A DNA stretch of 64,000 bases from positions 57,936,101 to 58,000,100 of the forward strand of contig NC_085051.1 in the NCBI RefSeq assembly GCF_963662255.1, written 5' to 3'. The stretch is from Cinclus cinclus. Lineage: Eukaryota; Chordata; Aves; Passeriformes; Cinclidae. The position numbers and the translations under genes are program-made. Shown piece after piece: positions 25,567 through 38,375 of the stretch; position 1 is the stretch's first letter; each line of letters opens with the position of its first letter. The notes beneath the pieces were generated by a model that was not told the origin of the DNA, ran no database searches, and saw only the letters and a program-made list of their open reading frames with translations.

Positions 25567-25730
25567 CACAGAAGCTGTGGTTGCCCCATCCCTGGAAGTG
25601 TCCAAGGCTAGGTTAGGTGGGGCTTGGGGCAATCTGGGACAGTGGAAGATGTCGCTGCCCATGGCAGGGGGTTGGAATGAAATGGTCTTAAAGGTTCCTT
25701 CCAACCCAAACCTTTCTATGATTCTGTGGT
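25567..25730 (+). mobile_element. CR1 LINE, 3' end fragment
   Basis: A well-preserved CR1 3' UTR shows CAGAAGCTGTGGTTGCCCC, CCCTGGAAGTGTCCAAGG, GTGGGGCTTGGGGCAA, CTGCCCATGGCAGGGG, CTTAAAGGTTCC and the tail CCTTTCTATGATTCTGTGG. It is 5'-truncated and about 164 bp long. A retroviral LTR begins about 210 bp downstream. Confidence 0.92.
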
Positions 25731-25940
25731 TCAGTGAAACATCAGCATGGAGGTTGGTAACCTCTGACAAGGGGAACAGTGAAATATTCCATCAGGAATG
25801 GAGAATTAGCCAGAAATCCTTGCTGAACAGATCTATGATTGGCCTTCACCTTGAATATTGTGTTTCTTTGCTGTTTGATCTCAGAAGCCTGGGGTTTTTG
25901 AGCTTTCTGTGCTTTCTGGCACTGACCCCCTGGAGAACAC

Positions 25941-26413
25941 TGTTTTTGACCTAAGGCCTTGGAGAAGGCTTCCAAATTTGAGTAATGGAGTTAAAGTCAT
26001 GGGTGTGTAGTTAAATAGAAGTGTGTGATTTCACATGGTGAAGGCTTTTAAATTTGAGGGTTTTATAGTATAATGATAGGGATAGGACAAGATGGAGGAT
26101 TTTGGGTGTTGTTTCTTTCTATGTTCTTCCTTCTTCGTGGTTTCAGGCAGTAGTTTCTGGTTGGACAATTAGTGCTGCACTGAGGGTCACAGGAATTTGG
26201 TTATTGGGTCAAAAGTAAAAATAATATAGGTGTTAATTCTCTATTGGACTGTTGAAGAGACCTTGTAACTAGCTAGATTCAGCTCCATTTTCCTCACTTC
26301 TAGCTGGTGGCTAGAAGTGTTGCAGAACTCTCTGTATTTTAGATAAGATTTAATAAACAACTAAGCCTGAACACGAGAAAATTAATCTCTTTTGTGCTTT
26401 TAGTCCTGACTCA
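25941..26413 (+). mobile_element. Solo LTR of an endogenous retrovirus (ERVL-like)
   Basis: The segment starts TGTTTTTGACCTAAGGCC and resembles, from memory, an abundant songbird LTR family. It includes GGATTTTGGGTGTTG, a pyrimidine-rich block, TAAAAATAATATAGG (a possible TATA region near 26215) and AATAAA at 26352-26357 followed by a U5-like end. No primer-binding site or gag/pol reading frame follows, so only the LTR remains. The 3' border (ends CTGACTCA) is uncertain, and I found no convincing target-site duplication. It carries no coding capacity. Family assignment is from recall and could be wrong. Confidence 0.6.
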
Positions 26414-28578
26414 GAGTGAAGACAGAAGAAAATGAAGACAAACCACTAATTAAGTGGTACAGATACCACATTTACACTTTGCCTTTCACCATCTCAGCAA
26501 GATGAACCAGATACAGTACAGAGGAGGGTGCCCCAGTTCCAGGGGTTCAGAGCTGCTCAGCACCAGGAGATTGAGACACCCCAGAAAGGAAAATAGGGAG
26601 GAACCAAAGAGGATAAATGACCCAAAGGATGTGAATGAGGAGGTACTCCTCAGCACCACACATACTACAAAAACTGATGGTCAGCCTGTGAAATTATCAG
26701 TGGCAGATAAATCAGCAGCAAAAATTGCCACAATTAAAAAAAAAATACAAACAAAAAACCCCCAAGAGTTGCTCCATCACCCTTTGTGGGTTTTAATGTG
26801 GTGCTCCCCACTCTGGGGCACAGAGATAGCTGGAAGTTTCTTTTGAGCCACGTTTACATAGAAAAAAAACCCCTCTGGATCTTTTACAAAGATACTCACT
26901 TTGACCTGTGAACTCTCTGCTTTGCAGCACCGTGGAGGAGTCTATCAGAGAATGATCACTACATGCAAGTTTTGTCCTGCTGCTTTTCCCCAGGCATGTG
27001 CTGCTGGCTATGGTTGAAGGTAAATCAAAGTGTGTTTTTTTTACAGCTCAGTGTGCTTGTCACCCAGCACAGTACAGCTGCTACACCTGCAAGTGGGACC
27101 TGACCCCCCCTCCAGATAAGACATCCTTTCTGCACCCACTGTGATCTATAATTTCTACTTCAGCTGCTGGTGGAGATTATCCTGTCCTGCAGAAATTCAC
27201 CACTGAACTGGAAAGACTTTTGCCACACAGGTTTGCCTTCTTGCCTGCTCAGGAATTTTCTGCAAGGAAGCAGCACAGGAAGCTGGACAAGGTTTTACAA
27301 CTTGCACATTTGTGATGTTCGAGAAAGGCAGGGAGAGTCCTCTGAGGATTTAGTCATGACTGACACGATGGGAGTGTTGGAATTGATGCAGATGTGTGCA
27401 GACAAGGCTGGTGGTGTCACTGGGAGGAGAGAGACTCCTGGGGTGTGCTGGGGACTGAACAGAGACTGTGATGTACATGACAACACAGCAGCAGGAAAGG
27501 TGATGGGCTTTGTATTGCCATTCCAGGAGGTGCCAGAAATCCCTCTGGAGTCCTGGAGCAGCTGTGTGTGGCCTTGGGTAAGAGTGTTCCTCCTGCAAGG
27601 AAAGGCCATTGAGGTGCTACCAGAGCTGGACCTTGTGCCCTGAGCCAGACAGAGCCAGCGAGGCCAATCTTCCCTCTCAAACCACTGTCTCTACACATCC
27701 CCAAGGAGTTGAGGACATTGCTGGGGTGTCTGTGGAAGAGTGGAGGCAAATGGCTATTCCACAGTTCCCTACGCTGGTCCTGCCATGTGGGCTTGTCCAG
27801 TTTTCCAGGCGCTCTGCCTCTTCAATGACTCTTCAGCCTGCCCTGACTCGCCAGGCTCAATAGGAACAAACCCACCACAGGTCATGATGGGGTGAACCGG
27901 GGTGACACGTTCTGTCAGACAACATTATTTTCCACTATCCAGCAGGAGACAGCATTATTCTGCAAAAACTGGTACCTTTCCAAAGCCAGATTTGTGTTCT
28001 ATCATGGTATTTGCCTTGCTTTTCATGATCAAGAGCAGGCTGGCCAGCACCCTGGTGCCTGTTCAGCCTCTGCCCCCTCCAGAGCAGGGAGGACAGAGCC
28101 TGGAGGATTGTTTCCTCCACACACCGTTGTTTGAGAGTCACCATGCATGTCTGCAGCACTCATGATGGGGAACTCTTCTGCCTGTGGGCCAAGCTGAGCT
28201 GAGATCCCAGAGATGAACACATGGAAAATGCTGCAGAGTGCAAGAGGGAGGGGAGAAGGGAAGCTGGAAGGAAAAACCTGAACTTCCTAACTCCTAGTGA
28301 GGAAAGCAAGAGGTGTGAGGAGGTGATATTGTGAAGCCAGGTAGAGGCAAGTCACCAGGACCAAAAGGATCCCTACACAGGATGGGACAGAGCTGCAGTG
28401 GGCATGGGACAGTCCGTCCCTGCCACCAGCTTGAACACCCTGCCTGTGCCTGCAAGTTGAGGTTTTTCTTGAGAAACAATTTTTCCTCCCATTTCTCACC
28501 CTTGACTTTCACCCCAGGCCATCTGCATCTCACCTCCTGCCCACCCAGGGCTCCTTTGTCACCCCAGCCTCTCCCACA
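26414..28578. other. Stretch between two opposite LTRs; no gene seen
   Basis: The two flanking LTRs are on opposite strands and differ in sequence, so this 2.2 kb is not the interior of one provirus. Frames up to 157 codons occur, but none resembles gag, pol or env or any host domain. A 26-bp splice-bounded interval (26994-27019) was considered and dismissed. Confidence 0.55.
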
Positions 28579-28627
28579 TGCTGACCTGGAACAGAGACTA
28601 GGCAGAGCAAAAGGGATAAAACAGGGA

Positions 28628-28633
28628 TTTATT
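28628..28633 (-). promoter_or_regulatory. Polyadenylation signal of the minus-strand LTR
   Basis: AATAAA on the minus strand is correctly placed after the TATA box of the same LTR to define the R region. Confidence 0.5.
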
Positions 28634-28721
28634 GAAAGGATCCACCTTGGGCAGTGCAAGAGCCTGGCTGGGGCTACACCCAAATCACATCCAAGATGGA
28701 TCCTGCTCACGAGTTTTTACA

Positions 28722-28729
28722 CTTTTATA
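28722..28729 (-). promoter_or_regulatory. TATA box of the minus-strand LTR
   Basis: TATAAAAG on the minus strand lies within the LTR and about 95 bp upstream of its AATAAA. It would drive transcription toward lower coordinates if the LTR is still active. Confidence 0.5.
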
Positions 28730-28915
28730 AGTTTTGGTTCCTCTGCACATTGGGGTCAATTGTCCAACCACAGCCCCAGGCTCTGCAGTCTCAGCCCCTG
28801 CCTTGCCCCCTTTCCCTCACTGTGGTTTCTGTTTTTTGGGTACTGGTTGTCCTTGGTTCTGAAGCTGGGAAGGGATTCTTTTGTCTGACTCCCCTGGGAA
28901 GAGAACTTACTGACA

Positions 28916-31393
28916 CCTAACATGAACTTTCAGAGTTACACACCAAGCAGCAGAGATTCTGAAAAATATAAAAGTGAAACCCCAAGGCATCAGTGCCACA
29001 AGGAGACACGTTCTGTCTGTAGATGTGAGGAGACACCCAGCAGCAGGCAGTGATGAAATGGCTGTTTCACCAGGCCAGAGGCAGCACTGAGAGTTATTGC
29101 AGGTCCAGCCCATTTATTTTCTGCAGCTTTACATATTTTCAATAGCTGCTCAGCCACATCCTTACCTGTATAACACAGGGCTGCTTTGAGCAGTGCTCAT
29201 GGGAGGAGGGCTTGCAAATCAAATGTTGTTTCTGAAGGAGCTCTTTTTGCTCCAGGGTAGCCTGGCTTTCACTTAGTTTAACAAGTTTTCTAAGAGGGTT
29301 TCCAGCTGTGCTTGGAAGGAGCTGCAGGACTGATCAGAGCTGAAGGGCTCCAGGCTGTCACCAGTAGCTGAAGACACCTCCAGGCCAAGCAGGGACTGTG
29401 GAACTGTGAATGCTCCTGGAGAAGAAAGGCATCTGCAAGGTCCTGCCCCAAAATTTCCTTGCTTTGACTTATAGGGCCATCTAGGATGCTCCATACCTGT
29501 TCTATGTCAGCTCTTACTGTTGTTCAAGAGCATGAGCACGAGTCTCAGCCACTGGAAGCAGAGTGAATATTTTTTTTTCCTGTGTAGAAATCTTTTATTC
29601 CCCTCTGCACTCTGGAGGAAAAAAAAACAGAACTTATAGACTCACTGCAATAGAAACAGGATCCAGCTGCACTCCAGAATGTAGAGGAAAGTAGCCAGAA
29701 ATTAAAAAAAAAAAAAAGGTGTAATATATTACACTAAATTTGATCTTTTGGCCCCAGCAAATCAGGTTTTGGGAGTTTTGCTATATATGCACCAAAATTC
29801 CTAGCCCAAATATTGGCTAGAATTAAAAAGTGACCAGAAGCAATGTGGAGAGGCCTCAGGGTATGAACAGGAGTCCCTCAAGCTGTGTCAGCTCCAGTGG
29901 TGACTCCTGGCTGGGGATGTTGCACAGAGGGATCTGTTGATGGCACATGGGGAGGAATCCCCTCCCTGGACCATTTTGCAGAAGCTCAAAGTTTACATGA
30001 GACTCTGACCCCACTCATACCCCACCTCTGTCATGTCAACCTCTCCTCTGCCCTTCAGCTTTTTGTTCTCTCCAGTACAGAGCAAGAGTGGTCATTGCTG
30101 GAAAACATAATATCTGGTTTTACATAGAAGGTCACGGAAGAAAATACCCCTGCATTGGATTTTGGGGTCAGTGCTGGAATGGCAGAAAGATCCAGCACCA
30201 ACGTGAAGCAAATTATTAAATATGAAAATGAGATTTTAAAATGGTATTATTGATTTTACATAATGGAAAGCAGTTTCCACGTTCTGGTTAGAAAGAAAGA
30301 AATCCAAATTAGACAGCCCCTTATTAAAATCCCTCCACTCTATTTCTTGGTCTAGTGAAAATCCCAAGTGCGATTTTTTTTTATTCTGCTGTCTTAAATG
30401 ATTGTCTCCTTTTAATCATCAGTGAGAAAATTAACCTGCTGAACAAAGACACTTTCAGCATTTTCATATTCAGTCGCATAATAAAAGACAAACTTATGCT
30501 AAAACATCAAAATTGCTGTAAAAACCAAAAGAGAGACAAAGACATTCCACAGGGAAAGGGGGAAAAAAAGGAAAAAGCTGTGTCCCAGAAGTGCAGCAAT
30601 GCAGTAAACTTCTCTGAACCCCCACCTGCACAACCCTTCACTCATCATGTCCCATCCCCACCTCAAGCAGGAGAGTTAATTTCTCACTGCATCACTTCGT
30701 TACTTCGTTAGGAATAAACAAAGCCAAGCCCACGCCTATTAAAACCACATTTAAGGGGATAATCAAAGCAGGATACCTGAGCAGCTTGGGGCTGCAGGAG
30801 GGAGCAGAGTGCCAATCTGGTGTTTTTATCATCGCTGTAACAATGATGGCAGGGCTGGAAGGGGATGCTCAGTGCAAAGTGAGCTGAACTCAGCTGGCAT
30901 CACCAGCTCTTTAATCTGCAGCTCCCCGGGGAGGTGAGGTGGCTGGGGTTTAATCAGAGCCATCTATTTGTCCCCAGGTGTCCCTTCCCTGGCTGAGCAA
31001 GGTCATTGTGCAGTGCCCGAGTACGAGTGCTCATTAGTATTCCCTGCATCACACCAGCTAAATTTGCCATTTCATTTAGAAGGCTCCTGTTTGCATTTTT
31101 CCTTCCATATCTCAGACCTCATCAGAAGAAACAGGTGCTACTGGGTAAGATCCAATAAGGATTTATACATATTTACAGAAAATGTTGGACACAGCTTTTC
31201 TTTTTTTTTTTTTTTTTCCTTAATATTCTGAATATTCAATGAGCGGCTCCATCTTATGCATTACAAAAGACAGAAAGGCTAATTTGGAATCAGCACTGTA
31301 AATATTTGCAGGGAATGAAGGATAAAAATCACAGCAGAAAGAAATTGTGCAGTACACCAGGGTGGGAAGGAATGGCCCCGAGACACACTGGTT
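28916..31393. other. Single-copy non-coding stretch
   Basis: No gene or transposon body was recognised. It contains an A14 run (29704-29717) and a T17 run (31201-31217). A possible exon around 29167-29230 on the minus strand has a good donor but a poor polypyrimidine tract. Confidence 0.55.
31201..31217. repeat. T17 homopolymer
   Basis: Seventeen uninterrupted T residues. Simple repeat. Confidence 0.85.
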
Positions 31394-31460
31394 CATAGAA
31401 TCACGGAATGTCCTGAGTTAGAAGGGACCCACGAGGATATTCCAGTCCAAGCCCTGACCA
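31394..31460 (-). mobile_element. CR1 LINE, short 3' end fragment
   Basis: It begins CATAGAATCACGGAATGTCC, followed by TGAGTTAGAAGGGACCCACGA and CCAGTCCAAGCCCTGACC, matching the reverse complement of the CR1 subtype ending CAACTCAGGATATTC. Resemblance fades after about 67 bp, so the copy is either very short or strongly decayed beyond that point. Confidence 0.85.
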
Positions 31461-32042
31461 GAGCTAGCCTGGATCTGATTCAAGGCCCATTTCAGGAGGG
31501 CAGCACCTCGAGATGCAAATCACCACATCCTGCTGTGACAGGGCTGCTTTAGACCCCAGTAAATCCAGTGGCCAATACTTCACCAGCATTTATTCCAAAT
31601 GCCTGATGAAACAAGGCACTAATGAGCTCATGCACTCATGCATTGAGTGTAGCACAGTCCAGAGCAGACTCTAAGTGGGTATTTTCTTTCTGTTGCAGCT
31701 CCCGTAGTTCCTTGAGTTCTCACTTCCATAAAACAGCACTTGCAGGTAATTTGGGCGCCAGTGCAAAAAACAAGCTTTAAGGGGTTCCTGGATCCAGGCA
31801 GATCAACGCTGGATCTGTTCCAAATTATCCTCCAAACTGACAATTTGGCCCATTTTTCATCATTTTTTTCTGCAATAGCAGCCAGGACAAATGGCCACCA
31901 GGCAGGATGACTCCTGCCCAGGTTGGCGTGAGCAGGGTACACCCACTGGAACATCTCTGCTCCACAAACCCAAAGTAGAGGCAGAGCTGTCACAGTGATT
32001 GAGATTTCTGCAGTGTCTGATCCAGCTGCAAGCTCTTCTTTC

Positions 32043-32065
32043 TTTTTTTTTTTTTTTTTTTTTTT
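32043..32065. repeat. T23 homopolymer
   Basis: Twenty-three T residues followed by AATAATTCC. Simple repeat; no retrocopy was recognised on either side. Confidence 0.9.
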
Positions 32066-32360
32066 AATAATTCCAGAGGTGCTTTTTGCCAATATCTATT
32101 TCTAGGTCTAATTCATTACAAACCCCACCCTGTGCCATTGAGGGTGTCAACCATTTTTGCATTTAATTGCCTATTCCAATCATTAATGTGTGCCCATGTT
32201 CTTAGGGAGACTGTTAAAAGGAAAGCTCTTAAATTTCCCAGGCTTTCGTAATAACACAGAAAATACCATTTTTCACACTGGCTAGACTGGTGCCACAATT
32301 ATACATTGACTGGCTTGGCTTTAACATTATATCCTTTCCTGGTATTCGAAATATTCAGTT

Positions 32361-32375
32361 AAAAAAAAAAAAAAA
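32361..32375. repeat. A15 homopolymer
   Basis: Fifteen A residues followed by GTAAATAAATAAA. Simple repeat. Confidence 0.85.
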
Positions 32376-35300
32376 GTAAATAAATAAAAAAATCTAGTCC
32401 CACCAGGAAACAGAGAAAGTCCCAGAGCCTCTGTGTCTCCTTACAAAGAACTCCCTTAAAATCCTTCCATAAAAAAAAAAAATTAAAAAAAAAAGGGAAA
32501 CACAGCTAATAATACTTTTCCACATAAATAATGTAGATTATAACTAGCCTTTGGAGAAGCCTGAGTATAACAGAGGTCTCTTTGTAAGGCTGAGCACTGA
32601 TTACATGCTGCTGAGCCCTTTCATGATGATAGCTTTGCAAACTACAGCATCTTTAGCACACTTAAAATGAACAAGCCAGTCTGCCTCCTCCGGGGCTCCA
32701 CCATCCCAGAAGATGTGTTTGAGATGGATGCAACCCTGGCAGATGCCATGTGAAGGGACCATGGGCCTTTCCCAGTGGCATTTCCAGGCTGCCTGAGCTC
32801 AGGTCCCTGATGGTGTTCGTCTCTGCCCTTGTACAATAATAAAAGGATTAAAAACATGTCTACCTGCAACGGCAGGAGACAGGATTTGGTGACCCCTGAG
32901 CTTGCCCCTGGTCCTATTCCTTAATGAAGCAGGGAGATAAGCCCTAATGCATACACATCTTTGGGACAGGAGGTTTCTATTGGAGCTGCTTGTGAGGGAT
33001 TTAGTCCCAGAGGTGACTCTGCCGTGGCCATGAGCAGCCCAGACAGCAAAGCCCTTCCAAAATAATCAGTGTGTCCCTGTCCTCCCTCCCCTCTGTATTA
33101 CATATGCAAAAATAACCCTTTGTTTTTCCAGTTTCCAGTGGGAAGGTGTGGATGCAAAGTGACACCAAGATCCCAGCCCTGGCTGGAGCTGCAGTCAGGA
33201 GCAAAGCTGACCTGTGCAAACCTTTGCTCTTGCACCACCCAAGTTCATCACCCAGTTTTTGAGATGCTGGGGACTCCACAGTCTCTTGTGTGAGTTTGAC
33301 AGACCCACCTCTCCTAACAAGAGATATTTACCTGGTCTTTAAATCTATGATGCTCAGCTTTAGGTACCACTTTGAGACAGTTTGGTCCACTTGGCTGACT
33401 CTACAACAAAGTGGCAAAGAGTTTGTCTCTTTGAAACACATAAAATATTCAAAGAAAGCCAAGTTTCCTATCATAAATGAGAAGCAGAATGTCTAAATCA
33501 GTAGCTGGGGGCCAAAAGGCACCCAAGGGCCCAGACTTGAGGGTTTGGCTTGCAGCTGTATCTAGAAGGGGGAAAAAATGAAAATTCTCATGTCCTTTCA
33601 TAGCAAGAAATCCTTGGCAGAAATCATCAAAGTTTTCAGGCAAAGGCAGATCAGACACTTGGACGTGTGTTGTATTGATAGGTTATTGCTGTGAAGAGAT
33701 TCCAAAGCTAAAGCTGAAAATAGCTCCCTTCTAAATGCAAGCATGAACCTCGAAATTAAGCACAATATTGTCTTGCTGCCACAAAAGAGCTCTATTTTCT
33801 GACAACCAACATCCCAAATTAAACAGCTTCCACGTGTGTCAATAAAAGGCACTGGCTTCATTATTTGCAGTCCCCCAGTGATAATTTCCAGTCCCCTTTA
33901 GTAAATGTCATTGCAGTTCCAGACAGACATCTGCACCATGGGCAAACTGACTGATAAATGCTCCTTGCTGGAAAAACGATTTGAGAGGGAAGGGAGAATC
34001 GTGATGCTGTGGGCAAGAAGTGTGGGCAGCCTCTCCCAGAGCTGCATCCTCTGTGCCAGTGGAGAGAGACCCTCAGGTGTGCACAGGGAGCTGGGAGAAA
34101 CTGAGCTGGTGTGCAAAACACCCTGCTGCAAAGGCACCAGAAGGCAGAGGATCTGAATTTTCCTGTTCCAGTTCTCCTCCTGCTCACTCTGGGTTTTCTA
34201 CAACTCTTCTCCAAGTGGTTTCAGCTCCTTTCCTCACTCTCCACAGCTTGCTGAGCTCTAGACATACCTCCTCCTTTTCTGTTCCTCACCAAAGTGAATC
34301 AGCAGATAACTGGAAATCATGGATTCTTTGTTCCCAGTGTGATGCAGCTGTGAGCACTCTCTTGATCCCAAATGGATCCTCTCGAGGAAACCAAAGGTCT
34401 CACCTACAGCTTGCACTCTTCTGGTGGGTCCCAGGACAGGAGCTGCAGCTCTGGTGAGCACCACAGACAAGATCCAGACCAGGCAAAGAGGGACAAACTG
34501 GATTCACCTGTCTCAGAAATGACATGTCCCTTTTTCCTGCTTATCCCCCGTCTCATGACTTTATTCTTACACAGCATTGTGCAGTATCTCCTGAATAAAA
34601 GGTGCAGAACAGGAGAGAAGGAGCTTATACCTTTGGTCCAGGACAGCTGGCAAGGCTTTCACCTTGTATTAAAAACTCATATTGTGTTAAGCAAACCCTC
34701 ACTCGGGCCTCCTTTCCCTTCAGACTATCCCACACACAGTAAATCTACCTGAACAGTGAGCAAGGAAGACAATTTAGTTCATTCCCCAAAAGAAAAGTCT
34801 TGATTAAAAACCCCTATTTGCCAAGTTGGAGTTTCTAATAGATCAGCAGAGCCACTGTTAGCCCGGGTTGTTGGCAGGGGCAGCAGACCATTCCTGACTC
34901 GTGCTGTCGCTGCCACATGGGAAAAGACACAAGGAAAGCAGTGGGGCTGACTCTGTCCCCACTCTCTGCACTGGTCCAGGACTGATTCCAAATTCCATAA
35001 CTAACAGCTAAAGCAGGCCCAACATTTTCTGTACCACAACTGTCTTTGTGTTGAAAAATTACCCGCTAAACTCTGCTTTCCAGTAAATGCCAGACTGCTT
35101 TTCACTCACCCCACTGCTACAGACCTTCTTAGTTTATTATTTATGTCTCCTTTCACAATTTCCCACCTGCACCATCTCTATCAATGTGCATGAAATAAAA
35201 ATCAATAGCAGCTGGTTGAACAGCACAGCAGCAGCTCTGGTGTTAGATCCCAGCCAGGAACCAGTGGGCCATCCTGCTGAGAAAACAGGATCATTCTGTA

Positions 35301-35914
35301 GATGCACAGTGGTTAATTCCTCTGCAGACCAGGACATTCTGGGGGTTTGATGTGTGGGAAGTGAGAAACAATTGATCTTTAGGGATATGGGGAGCTGGTC
35401 ATACACTTGGAAGACTGCAAGGAGCATCATACCTGGCTGGTCCCTTATCCCTGATGCATCCCTGGTTCATTCCTTCCCAGCAGAGACCTGTTTCTCCAAA
35501 CTGCCATCAACAGGGATTCCTACAGGCAAAATACAGGTGTTTCACTGTCCCCCTCATGAATTTTTCTTCATCTCTAGCACTTTGATTCAGCCAGTTTTGG
35601 ATGCTATGGGTCAGTCCCCTATAGCACTGGGAGGCTGGGGCTTGAGGTACATGGCTAAGCCTGCATGAAATTCCAGTTCCACTTTGCAGAAGTATTTATG
35701 CTGTCATGTGGTTAAAAAAAAATTATATCCCACCTGGAATGAGTGATCCTAAGTCTTTTAAAGCAATGGTAGCTGGAGGTGTATGTGTTGCAAAGAGTGC
35801 AAAAGAGCAGAGGATAAATTTGGCTACTATTCCTAGCAGAGAAACTGGAGAAGGTATTTGGTACCTCTGGTGTCTGCAATGCAATATCCAACTCAGTCAG
35901 TGACATCCTGTTGC

Positions 35915-36166
35915 AATAGGACAAGGGGTACTGGTTTTAAACTAAAAGAGGGTAAATTTAGATTAGATATAAGGAAGAAGGTTTTTTACTATGAGGGTAG
36001 TGAGGTACAAGTTGTCCAGAGAAGGTGTGGATATGGATTCCTGGAAGTATTCAAGGCCAGGCTGGAAGAGGCTCTCAACAACCTCGTTTAGTAGAAGGGG
36101 TGATGGGAACTTAAGGATGGTCTTTAAGGTCCCTTCCAGTCCAAAATGTCATAGGATTCTGTGATC
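35915..36166 (+). mobile_element. CR1 LINE, 3' end fragment (about 250 bp)
   Basis: CR1 landmarks in order are AATAGGACAAGGGGTACTGG, TTTAGATTAGATATAAGGAA, GTTTTTTACTATGAGGGTAG, TTGTCCAGAGAAGGTGTGG, CTGGAAGTATTCAAGGCC, GGTCTTTAAGGTCCCTTCC and the end CATAGGATTCTGTGATC. It reaches further upstream than most copies here. Diverged but unmistakable. Confidence 0.92.
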
Positions 36167-38375
36167 AGTCCCAAGAGACTCCCAAAATGACTCAGTAGCC
36201 ACAGCCAATGCCAAGCAGGAGGATGCATTAATCACAGCAAAACACAAAGGAGGCCTTGGGAGTGCTAAAGAAGCCCACAGTACAAGAGGTTCTCTTTTAA
36301 GCTGTACTTTCCCCCTTTCCCACCAGTTTCATCTCCCTGCGTGCTGTTTTGCCTCGTTCCCTGTGGCACCAGCCTTATTTTCACCAGGAATGAGCACAGC
36401 CCAGCTCAGACAGGGAGCAGCTTGCTGAGACCTGGCACCTCCTGCATCAGTGGCATTTATTGCTAAGCACCTCAGGATGCTCTGGGAATACCATGGAAAT
36501 AATGGGATTTCTGATGGCTGCCAGGTGTTCCCCATGTTCTCACCTTGAGAGCTCTCCCCCAGGAGATGGCAGAGATCTCTGTTTGGGTGTGCAAATGGAC
36601 TGGAGGGCACCAAACCTGGGCAGGCACCAGTGCAAGACACATAGAGGTGGAAGGAGGGAGGGTGTGAGTGAATGGAAGTGCTCCATCCCCAGCTGCACTG
36701 CTCCCCACGAACCTGTACACCAGCACAGAGGCACTTGGAGCTCCCTGGGACCACAAACAGGCCCTGACAAAAGCCTGCTATGGAGAAATGAAGGGCAAAA
36801 TGGAGAAAGGAAAGAGCAGACCTGAGATTGAATGAAATAATCTCTGAATCCAAGTAATTCCTCTACAACCGAGAGGATTATTAATAGTCAAGGTAGCTCA
36901 TGGCTCCTAAACTGCCTCCTTCCCTCTGAAGGAGGCTGCACATGTGCTGTGCTAATTGTTTGAACTGATGGTCTTAGAAATCTTTTACAGCCTTAATGAT
37001 TCTATGTACCTGCCTCCTGTGTATGGAGATCTTTGCACATGTCACTGTGAGATTTAGGGCTGGAAAGAAGTGGGGCAGCTTCAGGATTCTCTGTCAAGTC
37101 CTACCTCCAAGACAGGAACCAGAGCTGCAGGTGTTGAGCCTCAGAGGGTTCCTGTGCAAATTCAAGAGCTCTGCAAATAAAGGGAAAAACTTCCCACATT
37201 ACCAAAGAGAAGCTCTGGGATGCAGCTGGGCCCAAGAAAGAGAGACACAGCCCACAGACACTTGGTGCTGAGGGCACATCCCTCCCCTAGCAGGTATTCA
37301 GAGCACCCGTAATTGGTACACCAGACCTTCTTGTCCTCCTCCTCACACTTGCTGGCAGTGGAACATAGGAGGGTTTGGACAAAACCTCAAATTCAAACAG
37401 GATGTATTGGCCTGAAAACCATTCACCAAGGTTTAAAGGCAATGCTTGACAGGCTGTGTTCCTGCTGGGGTAGAACTTCCCCAGGGGGAGCAAAAGAAAC
37501 CAACACCTCTGAAGAGGGCAAGGAAAGTATCCAGAAAGAACTATGCATGAGGTTTTCAGGAGAAAAACATGTCTGTGGGGGATTCCACCCCCATGTGCTC
37601 CTGGTACTGAGATGGGACTACACAGGACTCCTGGGATGACTGTTCAAAAAGCAGCATCCCCTCTCTGCCTCTAACTCAGACCTAATCTAGGAGCAGCAGA
37701 CTCCAGATTTTATGACTTGTAAGGCATAAGCATACCCACAAGAATTTTTAAAAATAGTGTAAAAAGCCTCGCATTCTATAAGGCAAATGAATAGTTGGGA
37801 TCTGTTTCTCTCTTTTTTTTTTTTTTTTTGTACAAAGCACTCTTGCACTTTGCTGTTCCAACCTTTAAAATAAACCTGTGCTATATTTGCAAGAATCAAT
37901 TTGCCATCACAAGGGAGAGAAGAAAGGGAAGCCTTACAACAAAAATTCACGACTTCCACAGAAATCACACCTTCCTGAGCACCAGAGCTTGGTGTGAGAG
38001 GCAGCTCTTCTGTTTGCAGGAGCAGAGATGGAAATGGGAAATGCTGAAAACACGGCATGGCTTCTGCTGTGCCATCTCCCAGCAGAGCACAGCCCAAGTC
38101 CAGCTGCACTCAGAGCTACCAGGCCAGCAAAGTTCAGGAATTACCCCAGGGCTTCATGAGAGCCCTGTAAGTCCCTGCTGAGGTCCTGCCTTTGAGGGAA
38201 AAGCCATCCTTTCCAGTGGCAGCACCCGGCTGAGACCTTGGTGTGCCCAGGCTCCCCAAACCACACATCTGAAGTGTGAGTCCTGCCTCCTCAGCAGTTA
38301 CCAGCAGCAAATTACACCAGCCTGGGGTACCCTAGGGCCACCATCTCTTGTCTCTGTCCTTGGGAGGGTGGGGCA
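36167..38375. other. Single-copy non-coding stretch
   Basis: No gene was recognised. It contains a T17 run (37813-37829). Overlapping frames near 36329-36853 (up to 174 codons) on both strands lack recognisable domains. Confidence 0.55.
37813..37829. repeat. T17 homopolymer
   Basis: Seventeen uninterrupted T residues. Simple repeat. Confidence 0.85.

Larger units (their letters stand above)
28579..28915 (-). mobile_element. Solo LTR of an endogenous retrovirus (minus strand)
   Basis: Read on the minus strand the segment begins TGTCAGTAAGTTCTC at 28915. It has a TATA box (TATAAAAG, plus-strand 28722-28729), then AATAAA about 95 bp downstream (plus-strand 28628-28633), and ends near 28579. 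This promoter-then-polyadenylation spacing is the U3-R-U5 layout of an LTR and does not depend on recalling the family. The sequence also resembles, from memory, a common songbird ERV LTR. No internal retroviral region adjoins it. The left border and target duplication are unresolved. Confidence 0.65.
31461..35914. other. Single-copy non-coding stretch
   Basis: No gene was recognised. It holds a T23 run (32043-32065), A15 (32361-32375) and other short A-runs near 32471-32494. Open frames of up to 154 codons, one of them encoding the homopolymer as poly-Lys, have no recognisable domain. Confidence 0.55.

Noticed and set aside
26994..27019. 26-bp interval between a good acceptor and a GTAAAT donor
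   Set aside because: It is too short, not a multiple of three, and shows how easily splice-like pairs arise by chance in this window.
26414..28578. Interior of a provirus between the two LTRs
   Set aside because: The LTRs face opposite directions and differ in sequence, and no gag, pol or env similarity is visible between them.
36329..36853. 174-codon minus-strand frame with other frames overlapping it
   Set aside because: Several frames on both strands are open over the same interval, and none matches a recognised family.
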